Shown: positions 34,915-46,799, counted from the first letter of the stretch. The stretch is DNA of 64,000 nucleotides from Lolium rigidum (GCF_022539505.1 NC_061510.1:273553687-273617686), one strand, 5' to 3'. Numbers and translations are program-made. Notes: generated from the letters alone by a model not told the origin.

Positions 34915-35881
34915 GAGCATCCCCACTCGTTGGCGCTCCCCACGCCCAAATCCGGCGAAATTTTCGTCCGGATTGGATGAAGATTTGGCGTGGGGAGCGC
35001 CGAAGTTCCAGCCGTCCCCTCGGCAGGAAACCCCCAACTTCGACCATTTGACATATTTCAAACAAATTCAACATAAAATTTAACAAGTTCGGCAAACAAG
35101 AGGACGAGAATTGCTGAAACAAATTCGGCGATAACGAGACAATGTTTAACAAGTGCTGAAACAAATGAAGCACACAATTTCACAATTTTTCAAACAAATT
35201 AAGACGGACTAGTTGGCGTCGGCGTTGGCGTTGCCTCGGAGCCTCCATATGTGCTCCACCGGATCATCTTGCAGCGAGCCTGGTGCATTGTAGAGTCTCG
35301 AATCTCCCGGCGCATAGCAATGAAGGCGGCCCATGATGGAGGCACCCGGTGATTAGGCTGTGCAAGCTCGACGAACATCCGCTCCTCCTCTTCGTCCGAG
35401 TCCATGGCCGGCGAGGCAAATGGACGAACACCCGACGGGCGTGGTCGAGGCAACCCGAGCCGCGAGCGACGACGAGCAAGCGGGCCGGAAACAGGCCGGC
35501 GGAAGAGCAGCCGGATAGACCGTCGTCCAAACACGGCGGAATATAGGCAGTGGGAAGGAGTGGCGGCGCAATCTGGGCAACAAGCCGGCGGGGTGGTGCC
35601 GGCGGCGAGAGAGATACGAGGGGTGGGGGATATTTTGAGCGACGTGGCGGTGGGGTTCGTGCGTCGAGTCACCGACAGATCGGGCCCTTCCCCGCTTTTC
35701 ACTCGTCCGGAGTCCCCGAGCGCTCCCCGGGGGGCCGGGGATGGCGTGGGATCGCCGGATGGATTTAGGCCCAAATCCGGACGAAAACGAGGAACCGGGG
35801 GCGCGACTGGGCCGAATTACGCCGTCCGGATGGAAAAAACGCTCGCCGGGAGCCTCGTCGGGGGGACGAGTGGAGATGCTC
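34915..35881 (-). mobile_element. Internally deleted Harbinger derivative
   Basis: It has the same TIRs as the element at 30901 (GAGCATCCCCACTCG / GACGAGTGGAGATGCTC), flanked by TGA at 34912-34914 and 35882-35884. The 967-bp element joins the start of the transposase (MDSDEEEERMFVEL) directly to its last about 50 codons (AQPNHRVPPSWAAFIAMRRE); the catalytic region is gone. It therefore depends on a transposase made elsewhere. Confidence 0.85.
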
Positions 35882-35896
35882 TGACCGCTTGAGATC

Positions 35897-36052
35897 ATGG
35901 ACGAGGAACCGAATCAACCAATGTTGGGCTGCGAGCGGTTTTGGCCGCCTCAGTTCCAATCTACTGTACAATTGATTGTTGAGCGGCTTATTGCAAGAGA
36001 GATAGAAGATGGTTTTCCTAGGTACAAGAAAGCAATCGACAGAGATGTTTGA
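35897..36052 (+). pseudogene. Short open frame, possible captured gene fragment
   Basis: A 51-codon frame from ATG at 35897 to TGA at 36050-36052, with the segments CERFWPPQFQSTVQLIVERL and AREIEDGFPRYKKAI. The mixed charged/aromatic composition looks like real protein rather than chance, and Helitrons often pick up exons. I do not recognise the source. The Harbinger insertion separates it from another coding-like piece at 34790-34900 (RYDPPQVRDDCVDSGDPLF). Confidence 0.35.
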
Positions 36053-37373
36053 CACCCCAACCTCTGTTTCTTTTCCATCTTTGGTATCACGTGACGTGTC
36101 ACAGTAATCTGCGTCGCAATGCTCCGCCATGTTCAACGACACGATGGTGTCTGGCAGGAGACGGCTGAGGCTCTGGCTCAGGCATCGACATTATCGAGTG
36201 CCTATGCTGATTTGTTTTAAGTGTGTGATCTAGCTGAGATGAGGTAAATAGTCTCCATGCGAGTTGATTTATTGTTCTCTTTTTTTGCACAAGATTTATT
36301 GTTCATATTGTTTGAGTGACAAGATGACCACATCTCTAATATGCGTTAAATGTGTTTTTGATTAAGTTCAATTTCTCTATAGCCTGGCTCTTTTTTCAAA
36401 AGAAAATCTCACAAAGAAAATTTGAAGTACTACTCCCGATAATGGAAACACCGGACCAATAGTTATGATCGCCTCTAGACACTATTTTAAACAAAATATA
36501 ATTAAAAACAAAGGGAAATTGTAACTAGCACACTATCTTTCTAAATTATTGTTAGTGTTGGCATCGTTGTATCCGTAGACCGTAGCAACGTACGGGTAAT
36601 TTTCCTAGTCTATACCTAATAATAAAGGGAATAGCGTTTCCGCGGTTTGGTCCGTTTTTGTAGGAGTATAGCTAAGGTTTCTGCCAAAATTTTCGTCAAC
36701 GCTTTTTTTGGACCGTTTTACCCTCCCACCAAATCGCATAATACAGTAAAATGCCATTGTACCGGTTCGGCAGTAAATGGTTTGTTGACCCATCGTCTCC
36801 AATGCTCTGTCCCGTTCCTTTTCGAAGAGAAAAGGGGGGCGCCCAGCTTCATCTCATCCCGCTGCTGCCGGCCGCTATGGCTTGAGCGCTTGAGCACTCG
36901 AGCACTCGACCCCTGCACGTGAGATTTAGCGAGAGGAGCGAGGTGGGCGCTGGAGGGGAGCAGCCACAGCTGCTGGCTGCCAAAAGATAAACAGGCAATC
37001 AGGCACCCGCGGCTGCGCAGCGCGGGAGGCCGACGCCATGTATACCTGATGGGAAACAGGGTGGAGACGATGCAGGAGGGAGCCTCGAGATGGAGCAGGA
37101 GTGGAGTGGTCAGAGCTACCGGTGGAGAAAAGAGGGACACGGGCGACGGAGCGGATCTAGCACCAGATCCGGACTTGCTCTTACGCCTTCTCTGCACATC
37201 AGCCAGGCCCGGTCGTTGTCATCACCGCCAGACTGAATCCAAAGAAGGCCCTCCCAAACTGCAGACTGCTAATTTCTTCTACTTTCCTTGCATCCAGTGA
37301 TGCTACTTTTTGTGTACTAGAATGGATAGGTACGGAAGGAAGCAAATTGATTGGAGAGAATTTAAGATATGCG

Positions 37374-38134
37374 TGTTGAAATATTGGGTCCACTTTTAGT
37401 GGCCCAAATTAGATTTCAGTTTTTCCTATAAATCTCAAAGCCCACATAGTGGCAGCCTTGTGAGTTTGAGCCCAAGTTGGTGCAGTACCACTAGGGAGTG
37501 GCAAGAGGTGTGAAGTTTAGTCCCACATGGAAAGTTGGGAGGAAGTTAGACCACCTTATAAGGTGGGTTGTTCCACCACTAGTAAGTGAGTGAGAATAGG
37601 AGTGCTACACGCGCGCTCCTCCTCCTCCTCGCTCGCTCGTCTCGTCTCGACTCGACTCGACACGACACGACACGACACGACACGACACGACACGACACGA
37701 CACGACACGTCACGACGCGCGCCGCGCTCGTGGTGAGTGGATTGAGCCTCGAGCCGAGACTTTCCTTACTATCTGTAACCGACTCGAAACGTTCGTGCGA
37801 CGTGGGCGTGGCCCACGTTGCCTAGGGTTTCCCGAGCCTATATAATCTCCTGCCCGGCTACCGCAGAAACACATCCAATACACGAGTTAGGGTTTCCACC
37901 TCTCTCTTGCTTGAGCCGCCATCGTAGCCTACTCCATCCCGCGAGCCGACGTGCATCGGCGAACGGGAGAGCAGGTCTCCGGAACCGCTCGTCCTTGCGA
38001 TCCTGTACGGGAGAGGGCGAATTAGGTTTTTGGGAAGCGCTCTGCGCGACTGCTCAAGCTCTTCACCACGGGTTACTTTTGTCATGCTTTATATTCTGGA
38101 ATTAATCATGGAAATTGTGCCTAATTATCCAACA
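37374..38134 (+). repeat. 5' LTR of the copia element, with two deletions
   Basis: It is 761 bp against 1055 bp for the 3' LTR. It lacks the blocks matching about 42979-43060 and about 43360-43624 of the 3' LTR. It carries a longer CGACA pentanucleotide array at 37649-37710. Confidence 0.85.
37649..37710 (+). repeat. (CGACA)n microsatellite in the copia 5' LTR
   Basis: About eleven pentamer copies, compared with about three at the matching place in the 3' LTR (42900-42920). It encodes nothing real; the apparent DTTRH repeats in an overlapping frame are a by-product. Confidence 0.9.
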
Positions 38135-38172
38135 ATCCAAAAACCTAATTGTAGGCAATTTCCTGAGTTAAC

Positions 38173-41100
38173 AATGGCTGGTTTTTCCGATGCACTGAGG
38201 CCGGATAAGTTTACCGGTGTGCACTTTAAGAGGTGGCAGTATAAGGCCATGCTCCGGCTTACTCATCCGAAAGTGTTCGAAGTTACCGATGGTTTACTCC
38301 GAAGGAACTATATCTCGACCAAGATCGAACAAGTTCAAGGAAAACAATACTCTCTTCGTCGGATGCGTTCTAAGTATTCTTGCCGATCGTCTGTGTGATG
38401 TGTACATGCACTTAACAGATGGTAAAGAGCTCTGGGATGCACTGAATGCTAAGTTCGGTGCAACCGATGCAGGCAGTGAACTGTACATCATGGAGAGCTT
38501 CCATGACATCAGGATGGTTAACAACCGTTCTGTAGTCGAACAAGCTCATGAGATACAGGGCATTGCGAAAGAGCTTGAACTCCTTAAGTGTGCCTTACCT
38601 GACAAGTTTGTGGCTGGATGCATCATCGCTAAGTTGCCCCCTTCATGGAGGAACTTTGCCACAACTCTCAAACACAAGAGACAGGAGATATCGCTGAAAA
38701 TCTGATAGCGTCTCTTGATGTTGAGGAGAAAGCTCGGGCTAAGGATAATACCGAGAAAGGAGAGGGTCAGCCTAGCGCCAACATGGTGCGTAAGAAACCC
38801 TACAAAGCAAGAACAAAGGGAATAACAAGCCCTCCTTCAATAAGCCTATGAAGACTACAACCTTCAAGAAGAAGAAGATGATAAACAAAGCAGATCCGAG
38901 CCGCTTTACATCGTGGAGAGGCCGGCCACTTTTCTAAGGACCGTCCGCAGAGGGCAGACCGCAAGAAAAAGGGGAGGCAAGTCAACACGGTGACCGCTAG
39001 CAATGCCGATGGGTACGGTAATCTCTTTATCGTTCTTTCGGTATTTCAATCTCCATGTTGGTGGATTGATACGGGTGCTAATGTTCATGTGTGTGCCGAC
39101 ATATCCATGTTCACTTCTTACCAGGTCGCCCGGGATTCTTCCGTCTTGATGGGGAATGGGTCACATGCTTCGTTCGTGGTGTTGGCACTGGTAGATCCGA
39201 AGTTCACTTCGGGGAAGATCGTGCAGCCGAGGAACGTGCAAGCATGTCCCTACTATGAACAAGAATCTCGTTAGCGGCTCCCTTCTATGCAGAGATGGGT
39301 TTAAGGTTGTTTTAGAGTCGAATAAAGTAGTTGTTTCCAAGTTTGGACAATTTATTGGTAAAGGCTATGAGTGCGGAGGCTTGTTCCGCTTTTCGCTTTC
39401 GATTTCAGTAATAAGTCTCGTGAACCATATTTGTGGCAATGTTAGTGATGATACCAGTGTTTGGCATTCTCGTTTATGTCACATTAATTTTGGTTTAATG
39501 TCTCGGCTATCCGAGCTTTAAGTTTAATTCCGAATTTCACCATTGCCAAAGGTTCTAAGTGCCATAGTTGTGTGCAATCAAAGCAACCTCGGAAGCCTCA
39601 CAAGGCGGCCGAGGAGAGAAACTTGGCACCTCTAGAACTCATACATTCCGATCTATGCGAGATGAATGGTGTGTTGACAAAAGGTGGAAAGAGATATTTC
39701 ATGACATTGATTGATGATGCGACTAGATTTTGCTATGTTTATTTGTTGCGAACTAAAGATGAAGCTTTAGACTACTTTAAAATTTATAAGGCCGAAGTTG
39801 AAAATCAACTAGAGAGAAAAATCAAGCGTCTTAGGTCGGATCGTGGTGGCGAGTATTTTCCTAAAATCTTTGATGAATTCTGTGAGGAACATGGTATTAT
39901 TCATGAGAGGACGCCTCCCTATTCGCCCCAATCAAACGGGGTTGCCGAGAGGAAAAACCGCACGCCGACCGACTTGGTGAATTCCATGTTAGCCACCGCT
40001 GGTTTATCAAAGGCATGGTGGGGGGAGGCTTTGTTGACTTCATGTCATGTCCTGAATAGAGTTCCTAACAAGAATAAAGATTAAACCCCTTACGAGGAGT
40101 GGTCTGGGAGAAAACCATCACTTTCGTATTTGCGCACATGGGGATGTTTGGCGAAAGTCAATATTCCAACTACTAAGAAGCGCAAACTCGGACCAAAGAC
40201 AGTGGATTGTATCTTTCTAGGTTATGCTCCGCGGAGTGTAGGCTATAGATTTTTAGTAGTTCAATCTGAAGTACCCGATATGCATGTTGATACTATTATG
40301 GAATCTCGTGATGCAACATTCTTTGAGAATATGTTTCCTATGAAAGATATGCATAGCATTGCTAGAATTTCTACCGAGATAGTTCCCGAATCTAGTACAT
40401 CTAATGAGTATTTTGAACAATCACATGAGATTGTTATTGAGAAGGATGACAATGAAGCTCCTAAACGGAGCAAGAGACGGAGGATTGAAAAATCCTTTGG
40501 TGATGATTTCATTGTGTACCTTGTGGATGATACTCCCACGTCCATTGCAGAGGCATATGCATCTCCAGATGCAGATGATCGGAAAGAAGCTCGTCCATAA
40601 TGAGATGGACTCGATTCTTTCTAATGGAACTTGGGAGTTGTCGAACGACCCCACGGATGCAAGCCTCGTAGGCTGCAAATGGGTGTTCAAGAAGAAGCTA
40701 AGACCTGATGGTACTATTGAAAAGTACAAGGCGCGGCTTGTAGCGAAAGGCTACACACAGAGAGAAGGCGAAGATTACTTCGACACCTATTCACCCGTCG
40801 CTAGACTTACCACCATTCGAGTACTACTGTCCATGGCTGCCTCCTATGGTCTTATCGTTCATCAAATGGACGTAAAGATAGCTTTTCTTAATGGAGAGTT
40901 GGAAGAGGAAATCTATATGGATCAGCTCGATGGGTTCGTAGTAAAAGGTGAAGAAAGAAAGGTGTGCAAGTTGCTGAAATCTTTATATGGCCTGAAACAA
41001 GCACCTAAGCAATGGCATGAGAAGTTTGATAGAACTTTGACTTCTGTAGGCTTTGTTGTCAATGAGGCTGACAAGTGTGTTTACTATCGCCATGGTGGGG

Positions 41101-42090
41101 GCGAAGGTGTTATACTATGTTTGTATGTGGATGATATTCTGATCTTTGGTACAAATATGAAAATAATACACGAGGTCAAGTCTTTCTTGTCAAAGTGCTT
41201 TGATATGAAAGATCTGGGAGAAGCTGATGTGATTCTGAACATCAAGCTGATTAAGAACGAGAGTGGGATTACTCTAACGCAATCCCATTATGTTGAGAAG
41301 ATCTTGAGCCGGTTCGGCTATATCGATAGCAAGCCTTCTTCAACACCTTATGATCCCAGTGTGACACTACGCAAGAACCGGAGGATTGCCATAGATCAAT
41401 TGAGATATTCTCAGATCGTTGGCTCACTCATGTACTTAGCAAGCGCTACTAGACCCGACATCTCTTTTGCTGTTAGCAAGTTGAGTAGGTTCATGTCAAA
41501 CCCGGGTACTGATCATTGGCATGCACTTGATAGGGTCATGCGCTACCTATGTGGTACAATGAGTTATGGGATTCACTATTCAGTGGCACCCAGCTGTGCT
41601 TGAAGGATATAGTGATTCGAATTGGATCTCGTATGTAGCTGATCCGTACGCCACAAGTGGGTATGTATTTACCTTTGGAGGTGGCGCGGTATCATGGAGA
41701 TCTTGCAAGCAAACCATATTGACGAGGTCAACTATGGAAGCAGTAACTTATCGCTTTAGACACAACCACCGTTGAATCGGAATGGTTGCGTGAGCTCTTG
41801 ATGGACTTGCCTCGTGGTTGAAAAACCTGTTCCGGCAATCCTTTTGAATTGTGACAATCAAACTCGTAATTGTCAAAGTGAACAATTCTAAGGATAACGC
41901 GAAGTCATCAAGACACGTCAAGAGACGTTTGAAGTCCGTCGAGAAATTGCGAAACTCCGGAGTAATAACCGTTACATATATTCAAACGGACAAAAACCCG
42001 GCAGATCCCTTTACAAAGGGACTATCACGTAATGTGATAGAAAGTGCATCGAGGGAGATGGGTTTGAGACCCGTTGATGTTACGCCATAG
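38173..42090 (+). pseudogene. Copia gag-pol polyprotein, multiply frameshifted
   Basis: gag begins MAGFSDALRPDKFTGVHF at 38173 and continues in a second frame (ELWDALNAKFGATDAGSELY). A zinc-knuckle remnant lies near 38900, and the protease motif IDTGAN at 39065-39082. The GAG-pre-integrase motif WHSRLCHIN is near 39462. The integrase (HSDLCEMNG, LIDDATRFCYVYLL, YSPQSNGVAERKNR) spans 39620-40084. The RT (WVFKKKLRPDGTIEKYKARL, MDVKIAFLNGELEEEIYM) carries the catalytic YVDD at 41124-41135. The RNase H region spans 41580-42090, ending KNPADPFTKGLS. Frame changes near 38350, 38690, 39520, 40082, 40600 and 41600 prevent synthesis of a complete polyprotein. Confidence 0.9.
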
Positions 42091-42631
42091 TGGTAACCCA
42101 ACCTTTGTGATCGGAGATCCCGTGAATTAGGACCTGGGAAGAACAAACTAGTGGTTTAATTGAGGAGAGTATTATGTAACCCTCTCTATGTGAAGATGCA
42201 CAACTCTCAGTTGCTGTAAGGCAGGTTGGCAACAAGCCTTAATGTGTTTATGTTGGCTATTTTAGCAAAGATGCTGTCCTACAGAGCATTCTTGAAATAA
42301 CACACCTATATGAGTCCGATTGTTAAACGTCGCAATCTATGAGATTTGGGTGATCTCTAGTAAACTCATGAAGAGACCACGAAGTATGACGCATATGCTT
42401 CACCCGCGGGGTAGGCTACCGGCAGCCATGTACTGGTCATGACTTTGAGTGAAACCCCGTTCACGCAAAACTTGCAATTCAAGGCTTAGTCCATTGTTCA
42501 AGTGTGAATGGATGTAGCTTAAGGTTATAGGCGGAAGTTCAACTTAACAGCCTCCGCTGAAACACCGGTATATAAACAAGCAGTGAGTATTGGTAAATCT
42601 CTAAATGGGGATTTGAGATCTGGTGGGGGAT

Positions 42632-43686
42632 TGTTGAAATATTGGGCCCACTTTTAGTGGCCCAAATTAGATTTCAGTTTTTCCTATAAATCTCAAAGCC
42701 CACATAGTGGAAGCCTTGTGAGTTTGAGCCCAAGTTGGTGGCAGCTCACTAGGGAGTGGCAAGAGGTGGGAAGTTTAGTCCCACATGGAAAGTTGGGAGG
42801 AAGTTAGACCACCTTATAAGGTGGGTTGTTCCACCACTAGTAAGTGAGTGAGAATAGGAGTGCTACACGCGCGCTCCTCCTCCTCCTCGCTCGCTCGTCT
42901 CGACACGACACGACACATCACGACGCGCGCCGCGCTCGTGGTGAGTGGATTGAGCCTCGAGCCGAGACTTTCCTTACTTTTTGCAGCTCAGGAAAACGAA
43001 CAGAGTCCTAGACGGACGCGTCGCAGTTAGTCGGTTCGGGTCACTCCCGGATCGTGGGCTATCTGTAACCGACTCGAAACGTTCGTGCGACGTGGGCGTG
43101 GCCCACGTTGCCTAGGGTTTCCCGAGCCTATATAATCTCCTCGCCCGGCTACCGCGAAACACATCCAATACACGAGTTAGGGTTTCCACCTCTCTCGCTT
43201 GAGCCGCCATCGTAGCCTACTCCATCCCGCGAGCCGACGTGCATCGGCGAACGGGAGAGCAGGTCTCCGGAACCGCTCGTCCTTGCGATCCCGTACGGGA
43301 GAGGGCGACTAGGTTTTTGGGAAGCGCTCCGCGCGACCGCTCAAGCTCTTCACCACGGGTCGCCTTCCGTCCAAGTCGGGCGGTGCTGCCTACCGTCGTC
43401 TTCAACGCCGTCTACTTCGACCCGTCGTCCCCGTCGTCAACAACGTTGTCATCAACAACGTTACTCGCTGCGACATCGTCTCGCTACACCTCCACCGCCA
43501 CCACCACCAGATCGGTACGTGCGACATATCTCGATCTGTTTAGCGATGGATGCTGTACCGTTTGCTCTGCTACTGTTCATGTTGATCACTGCATCTAGTA
43601 TGTTCGAGTTTCACATGTTAGTAGTTACTTTTTTCATGCTTTATATTCTGGAATTAATCATGGAAATTGTGCCTAATTATCCAACA
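42632..43686 (+). repeat. 3' LTR of the copia element
   Basis: Starts TGTTGAAATATTGGG, ends TATCCAACA, and is followed by the ATGCG duplication. It is the more complete LTR copy. Confidence 0.9.
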
Positions 43687-43765
43687 ATGCGGTGGTGAGA
43701 ATCTAGAGAAAAAAGAAGCTACTAGGGAAGCCGGCTCGCGAGCTCTATTACGATTTTTATTCAAG

Positions 43766-43970
43766 CCGCGCCGCCCGACGTAGATCTCCGGCTCCGCTCA
43801 ACCCATGGCCTCTCCGCACACTGCGCCGCATCATCGCCCAAACTTTGTCGCGATGTAGTTCTGTCTAGCGCCGCTCGACGCAGATCTCCGGCTACGCTTC
43901 GCCCATGGCCTCTCCGCACATCGCGCCCCGCATCATCGTCCAAACTCAGTCGCGAGTTAGCTCCGTGGAT
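43766..43970 (+). repeat. Two-copy ~103-bp tandem repeat in the Helitron
   Basis: Both copies contain AGATCTCCGGCT, CCCATGGCCTCTCCGCACA and CATCATCG(C/T)CCAAACT, diverged by several percent. Not a gene. Confidence 0.75.
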
Positions 43971-44111
43971 ATGTGCATCAACTCTGGCTAGCCCGCACGA
44001 GCCTCGCTGGCACGGTCTAGGAGCTGGATCCTAGAGGGTGCCGGAGATGAATGAACGGGGTTTAATTAGGGAAGAGGGCTGAAAGAAAAAAAAATCTGCT
44101 TTGGTTTTGTT

Positions 44112-44217
44112 AAAGGTGATTTCCCCGATCGCTACATCTGGGCCGATCACTTCAACACGTTTGTTTCATTGGGGCCCAACACGTTCGCTTCCGATGGCTA
44201 TCTCTATGCCGCTCAGG
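44112..44217 (+). pseudogene. Captured exon-like fragment in the Helitron
   Basis: The frame reads KGDFPDRYIWADHFNTFVSL, then GPNTFASDGYLYAAQ, and stops at a CAG/GTTCGT splice-donor-like site at 44217. This looks like the 3' part of a host exon whose gene I cannot name. Stops follow soon after the donor in frame. Confidence 0.35.
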
Positions 44218-44699
44218 TTCGTGCACATATAGTTTGTTATTGTCAATAGTCCCACATCGCTCCTGTATGTTGATTCCCACTGTTTTATATGCGGAAGTTT
44301 TATCCGTTTCAACAAGCCTCCTTCTAAATACAAGCAACAGATATTGAATGGGAATTAAAGGAGAAACCGAACGATGGTGTTGGCATGAGGAAGGAAAGGT
44401 AGAGGGAATCACACGAATTTGGCAAAAGAGAGGAAGAGGTGGAACATACCATGAATAGGAGCAACATAGCGAAAGGAGATTGGGACCGACGGCGCAAGAT
44501 GAGGGGTGAAGAGGAGCAAGGCGGGGGCGGACTCTACGAGAGAGGGTGGGCTGGAGCCTTGGAGGCAGCGAGGGAGGCGAGGAAACAGGGGTCGTGACCT
44601 CCGCACACTAACACGGCCGCGAGCTCGAGGAAAAGAGAGCTCGCTCGACGTAACTCAGCCCGCCCACACAAAGCTTGGCTGGGATTCCATGTCTTTTTA

Positions 44700-44940
44700 C
44701 TCTCTCTCTCTTCCTAAATATAAGACGTTTTAGAGATTTTAAAATAAGGCACAGCTTTGACCATTAATTTAGTCAACAAAATATGAATTATATGTTATAA
44801 AAATTATACCATAAAAAACTTCTCTTGAATATAAATTCAACGGTATAACTTTTGTGACATATATCTTATATTTTCTTAATAAAATATAAGATCAAATTTT
44901 TTGTTAAACGACGTGCATACCTTACAAACACCAGAGGGAG
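44700..44940. mobile_element. Stowaway MITE
   Basis: The left end CTCTCTCTCTTCCTAAATAT and the right end CACCAGAGGGAG are Stowaway-like and flanked by TA (44698-44699, 44941-44942). The left half carries TATAAGACGTTTTAGAGATTTT, a common subfamily signature. Confidence 0.7.
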
Positions 44941-45292
44941 TAGATGGATTAGCCAACAGAGCGACTAATTTTGTGGAAGAGACTAGAGAGAGAAAAACCT
45001 GAAAGAAAAGAAAGAGACGTCACATTATTTTAATAGAAAAAGCTTATTCTCAACCAGATTTTTCTTTATGAAATTCTATTCTGCTAGATGGGACCCAGCT
45101 ATTGTCGAGACATTCTTCTCGTGTTGTTTAAATGTTTTAAAGCAGACTAGACCCGAGGGAGGTGAAATTCATGGAGTGGGCTAAGGCGGCGATGACATAT
45201 CTAAAGTGACATGCAAATGAGTCGGTGGCGGTGCCTCTAACCACCAGATATATATTTTTTTTCCCGTCGCAACGCACGGGCACTTTTGCTAG

Positions 45293-45717
45293 TATTTATA
45301 ATAACTATTGTAGTGCAGAAGACTTAGAGCTTTCCTTTGTTTACATGTGTACCTCCGGTGGCAGTTCATAAATAAGCCTTAAGTAGTCAGGGTTTTGTAG
45401 CTTGGGTTATGCACTTGTGCTTGCAAATATTTATGAACTCGAGCTTTTTTCTAACTACGCAAACGATATAATCAATGATGTAGTACTATAGCTCCCCTTA
45501 GAAATGGATAGATGAAGTCTTAGATGCGAATACCGTCTTCAGTACACAAAATCATGATTAAATAATGCCAGAACAAATGAACGAGTAATTTCAGTTCATA
45601 CCATGGGAAGAAAAGCTCACCTCTTAATTTACAGCCCACGAGGGAATGTTTGATTCATAAGAACTTGACCACTGAATTTTTGTTTCTAAGCAGAAACAGC
45701 TACCGGGTGATTGGAAT
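45293..45717. other. Flank of the Helitron pair, no gene seen
   Basis: AT-rich, no domain or clear repeat boundary. It would join 34350 if both Helitrons were removed. Confidence 0.4.
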
Positions 45718-46699
45718 ATGACCGTTGCTAGGAGCTCCTGTGACATGAAGGGCGACGCGGGTGACGATTCCGCGGCCCCCGCCCTCGCCGAGCGCCGGCG
45801 AGGGTCCTCTGCGTGTCCTCTACCGTTGGCGGAGGCGCCCCAAGGCCGGTCGCGGTTCTTGGCCTTGGCAGGGGAAAGTTCCGACGAGGAGGAGGAGGGG
45901 TTGGTGCATCTGGAGGCGCCGGAGTCGCCCGCGCCTTCCAGATCTGGTCCAACTCCGGCGTGTCTTGGCGATTTCCTCGATCCTGCGTGGACCAGGGTGG
46001 GTAGCACAAGGCTGCGGGGGGCCCGTCGCAGAGCTTGGGCGCCGGGGGGGGGGGGGGCGAGGCTCGTTGTTTAGGACGGCGGCCAGAGCTGGGCCTCCAG
46101 GGGGACGGGGCGGGCCAGAGGTGGCCAGGGAACCGTTGATCCAACCGCGGCCGGCGAGGATCCCCAGTGTGGCCCGGGGATTTGTTGATCTTGCGGTGGC
46201 GAGCGCAGGTGAGGTTCGGGAGGCGCCGCCGGGGCCCCCAGTCAACGGAGAGGATGGGGAAGAGCCGTTGATCGCCAGCGTGGCGGGCCCGGTGCAGGTG
46301 GGGCCTCCCTTCCACACATCCAGTGCATCTGACGCGGGGGCCCAGTGTGGGCCCTTGGTTACCTCTCTTCTGGCAGTGGGCTGAAGCCACGGGTCGCTTG
46401 AGGCCTCTCAACGGCCCAGCCCAGCTACTCAGCCCAGCCCATCTGTGGAGGGCAGCTCCGCTCCACTACTTAAGTGGCGCTGGATTCCAGTGGGAACCCT
46501 AGATCTCACTCTCAGCCACGCCGCACTCTCTCGGACGTGCGCGCCTGGCTCAGATCCACCAGATCCACCGGCCAAATCCCCCGCCGTCTCCCCGCCTCCG
46601 CTGCTGCCGCAAGGCCGCCGCCGGTTCGTATGGATCGTGGGCGTGGAGATCCAAGGGCGGGGAGCAACAAGAGAAGCTTCGATGAGTTCAACTCCGAGG
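45718..46699 (+). pseudogene. LINE ORF1-like GC-rich region, cut by the scaffold gap
   Basis: The frames at 45718-46074 (GRSRFLALAGESSDEEEEGL, then a Pro-rich tail) and from 46629 (MDRGRGDPRAGSNKRSFDEF) have the style of the N-terminal region of Triticeae LINE ORF1 proteins. Those are low-complexity, acidic and basic patches ahead of a zinc-knuckle domain. No zinc knuckle or endonuclease is visible before the gap, so the assignment is weak. A G-run of 13 lies near 46043. Confidence 0.35.
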
Positions 46700-46799
46700 N
46701 NNNNNNNNNNNNNNNNNNNNNNNNNNNNNNNNNNNNNNNNNNNNNNNNNNNNNNNNNNNNNNNNNNNNNNNNNNNNNNNNNNNNNNNNNNNNNNNNNNN
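46700..46799. other. Assembly gap (100 N)
   Basis: A run of exactly 100 Ns, a conventional placeholder for a gap of unknown size. Proteins translated across it are meaningless. The copia LTR to its right is cut by it. Confidence 0.99.

Larger units (their letters stand above)
34351..36608 (+). mobile_element. Helitron (non-autonomous), first of a head-to-tail pair
   Basis: It begins TCTATACCTAATAATAAAG after an A. It ends with a CCGTAGCAACGTACGG hairpin-like stem, GTAATTTTC and CTAG before a T, the hallmark of Helitron 3' ends. No Rep/helicase is present. It carries a deleted Harbinger (34915-35881) and gene-like fragments at 34790-34900 and 35897-36052. Confidence 0.7.
37374..43686 (+). mobile_element. 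Ty1/copia LTR retrotransposon, complete but decayed
   Basis: LTRs start TGTTGAAATATTGGG and end TATCCAACA (37374-38134 and 42632-43686). ATGCG flanks the element at 37369-37373 and 43687-43691. The tract GGTGGGGGA precedes the 3' LTR. The usual TGGTATCAGAGC primer site is not present after the 5' LTR. Coding order is gag, protease, integrase, RT, RNase H as in copia, with several frameshifts and stops. Confidence 0.9.
36609..45292 (+). mobile_element. Helitron, second of the pair, with nested copia
   Basis: It starts TCTATACCTAATAATAAAGG exactly where the preceding Helitron's CTAG ends. Its likely end is the hairpin CCCGTCGCAACGCACGGG, then CACTTTTGCTAG and T at 45293. Without the 6.3-kb copia insertion it is about 2.4 kb. 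No Rep/helicase frame is seen, so it is non-autonomous. It holds a gene-like fragment at 44112-44217, a roughly 103-bp tandem duplication at 43766-43970 and a Stowaway MITE at 44700-44940. Confidence 0.65.

Noticed and set aside
37586..37825. Frame encoding repeated RHDTT residues
   Set aside because: It is the translated pentanucleotide microsatellite of the copia LTR.
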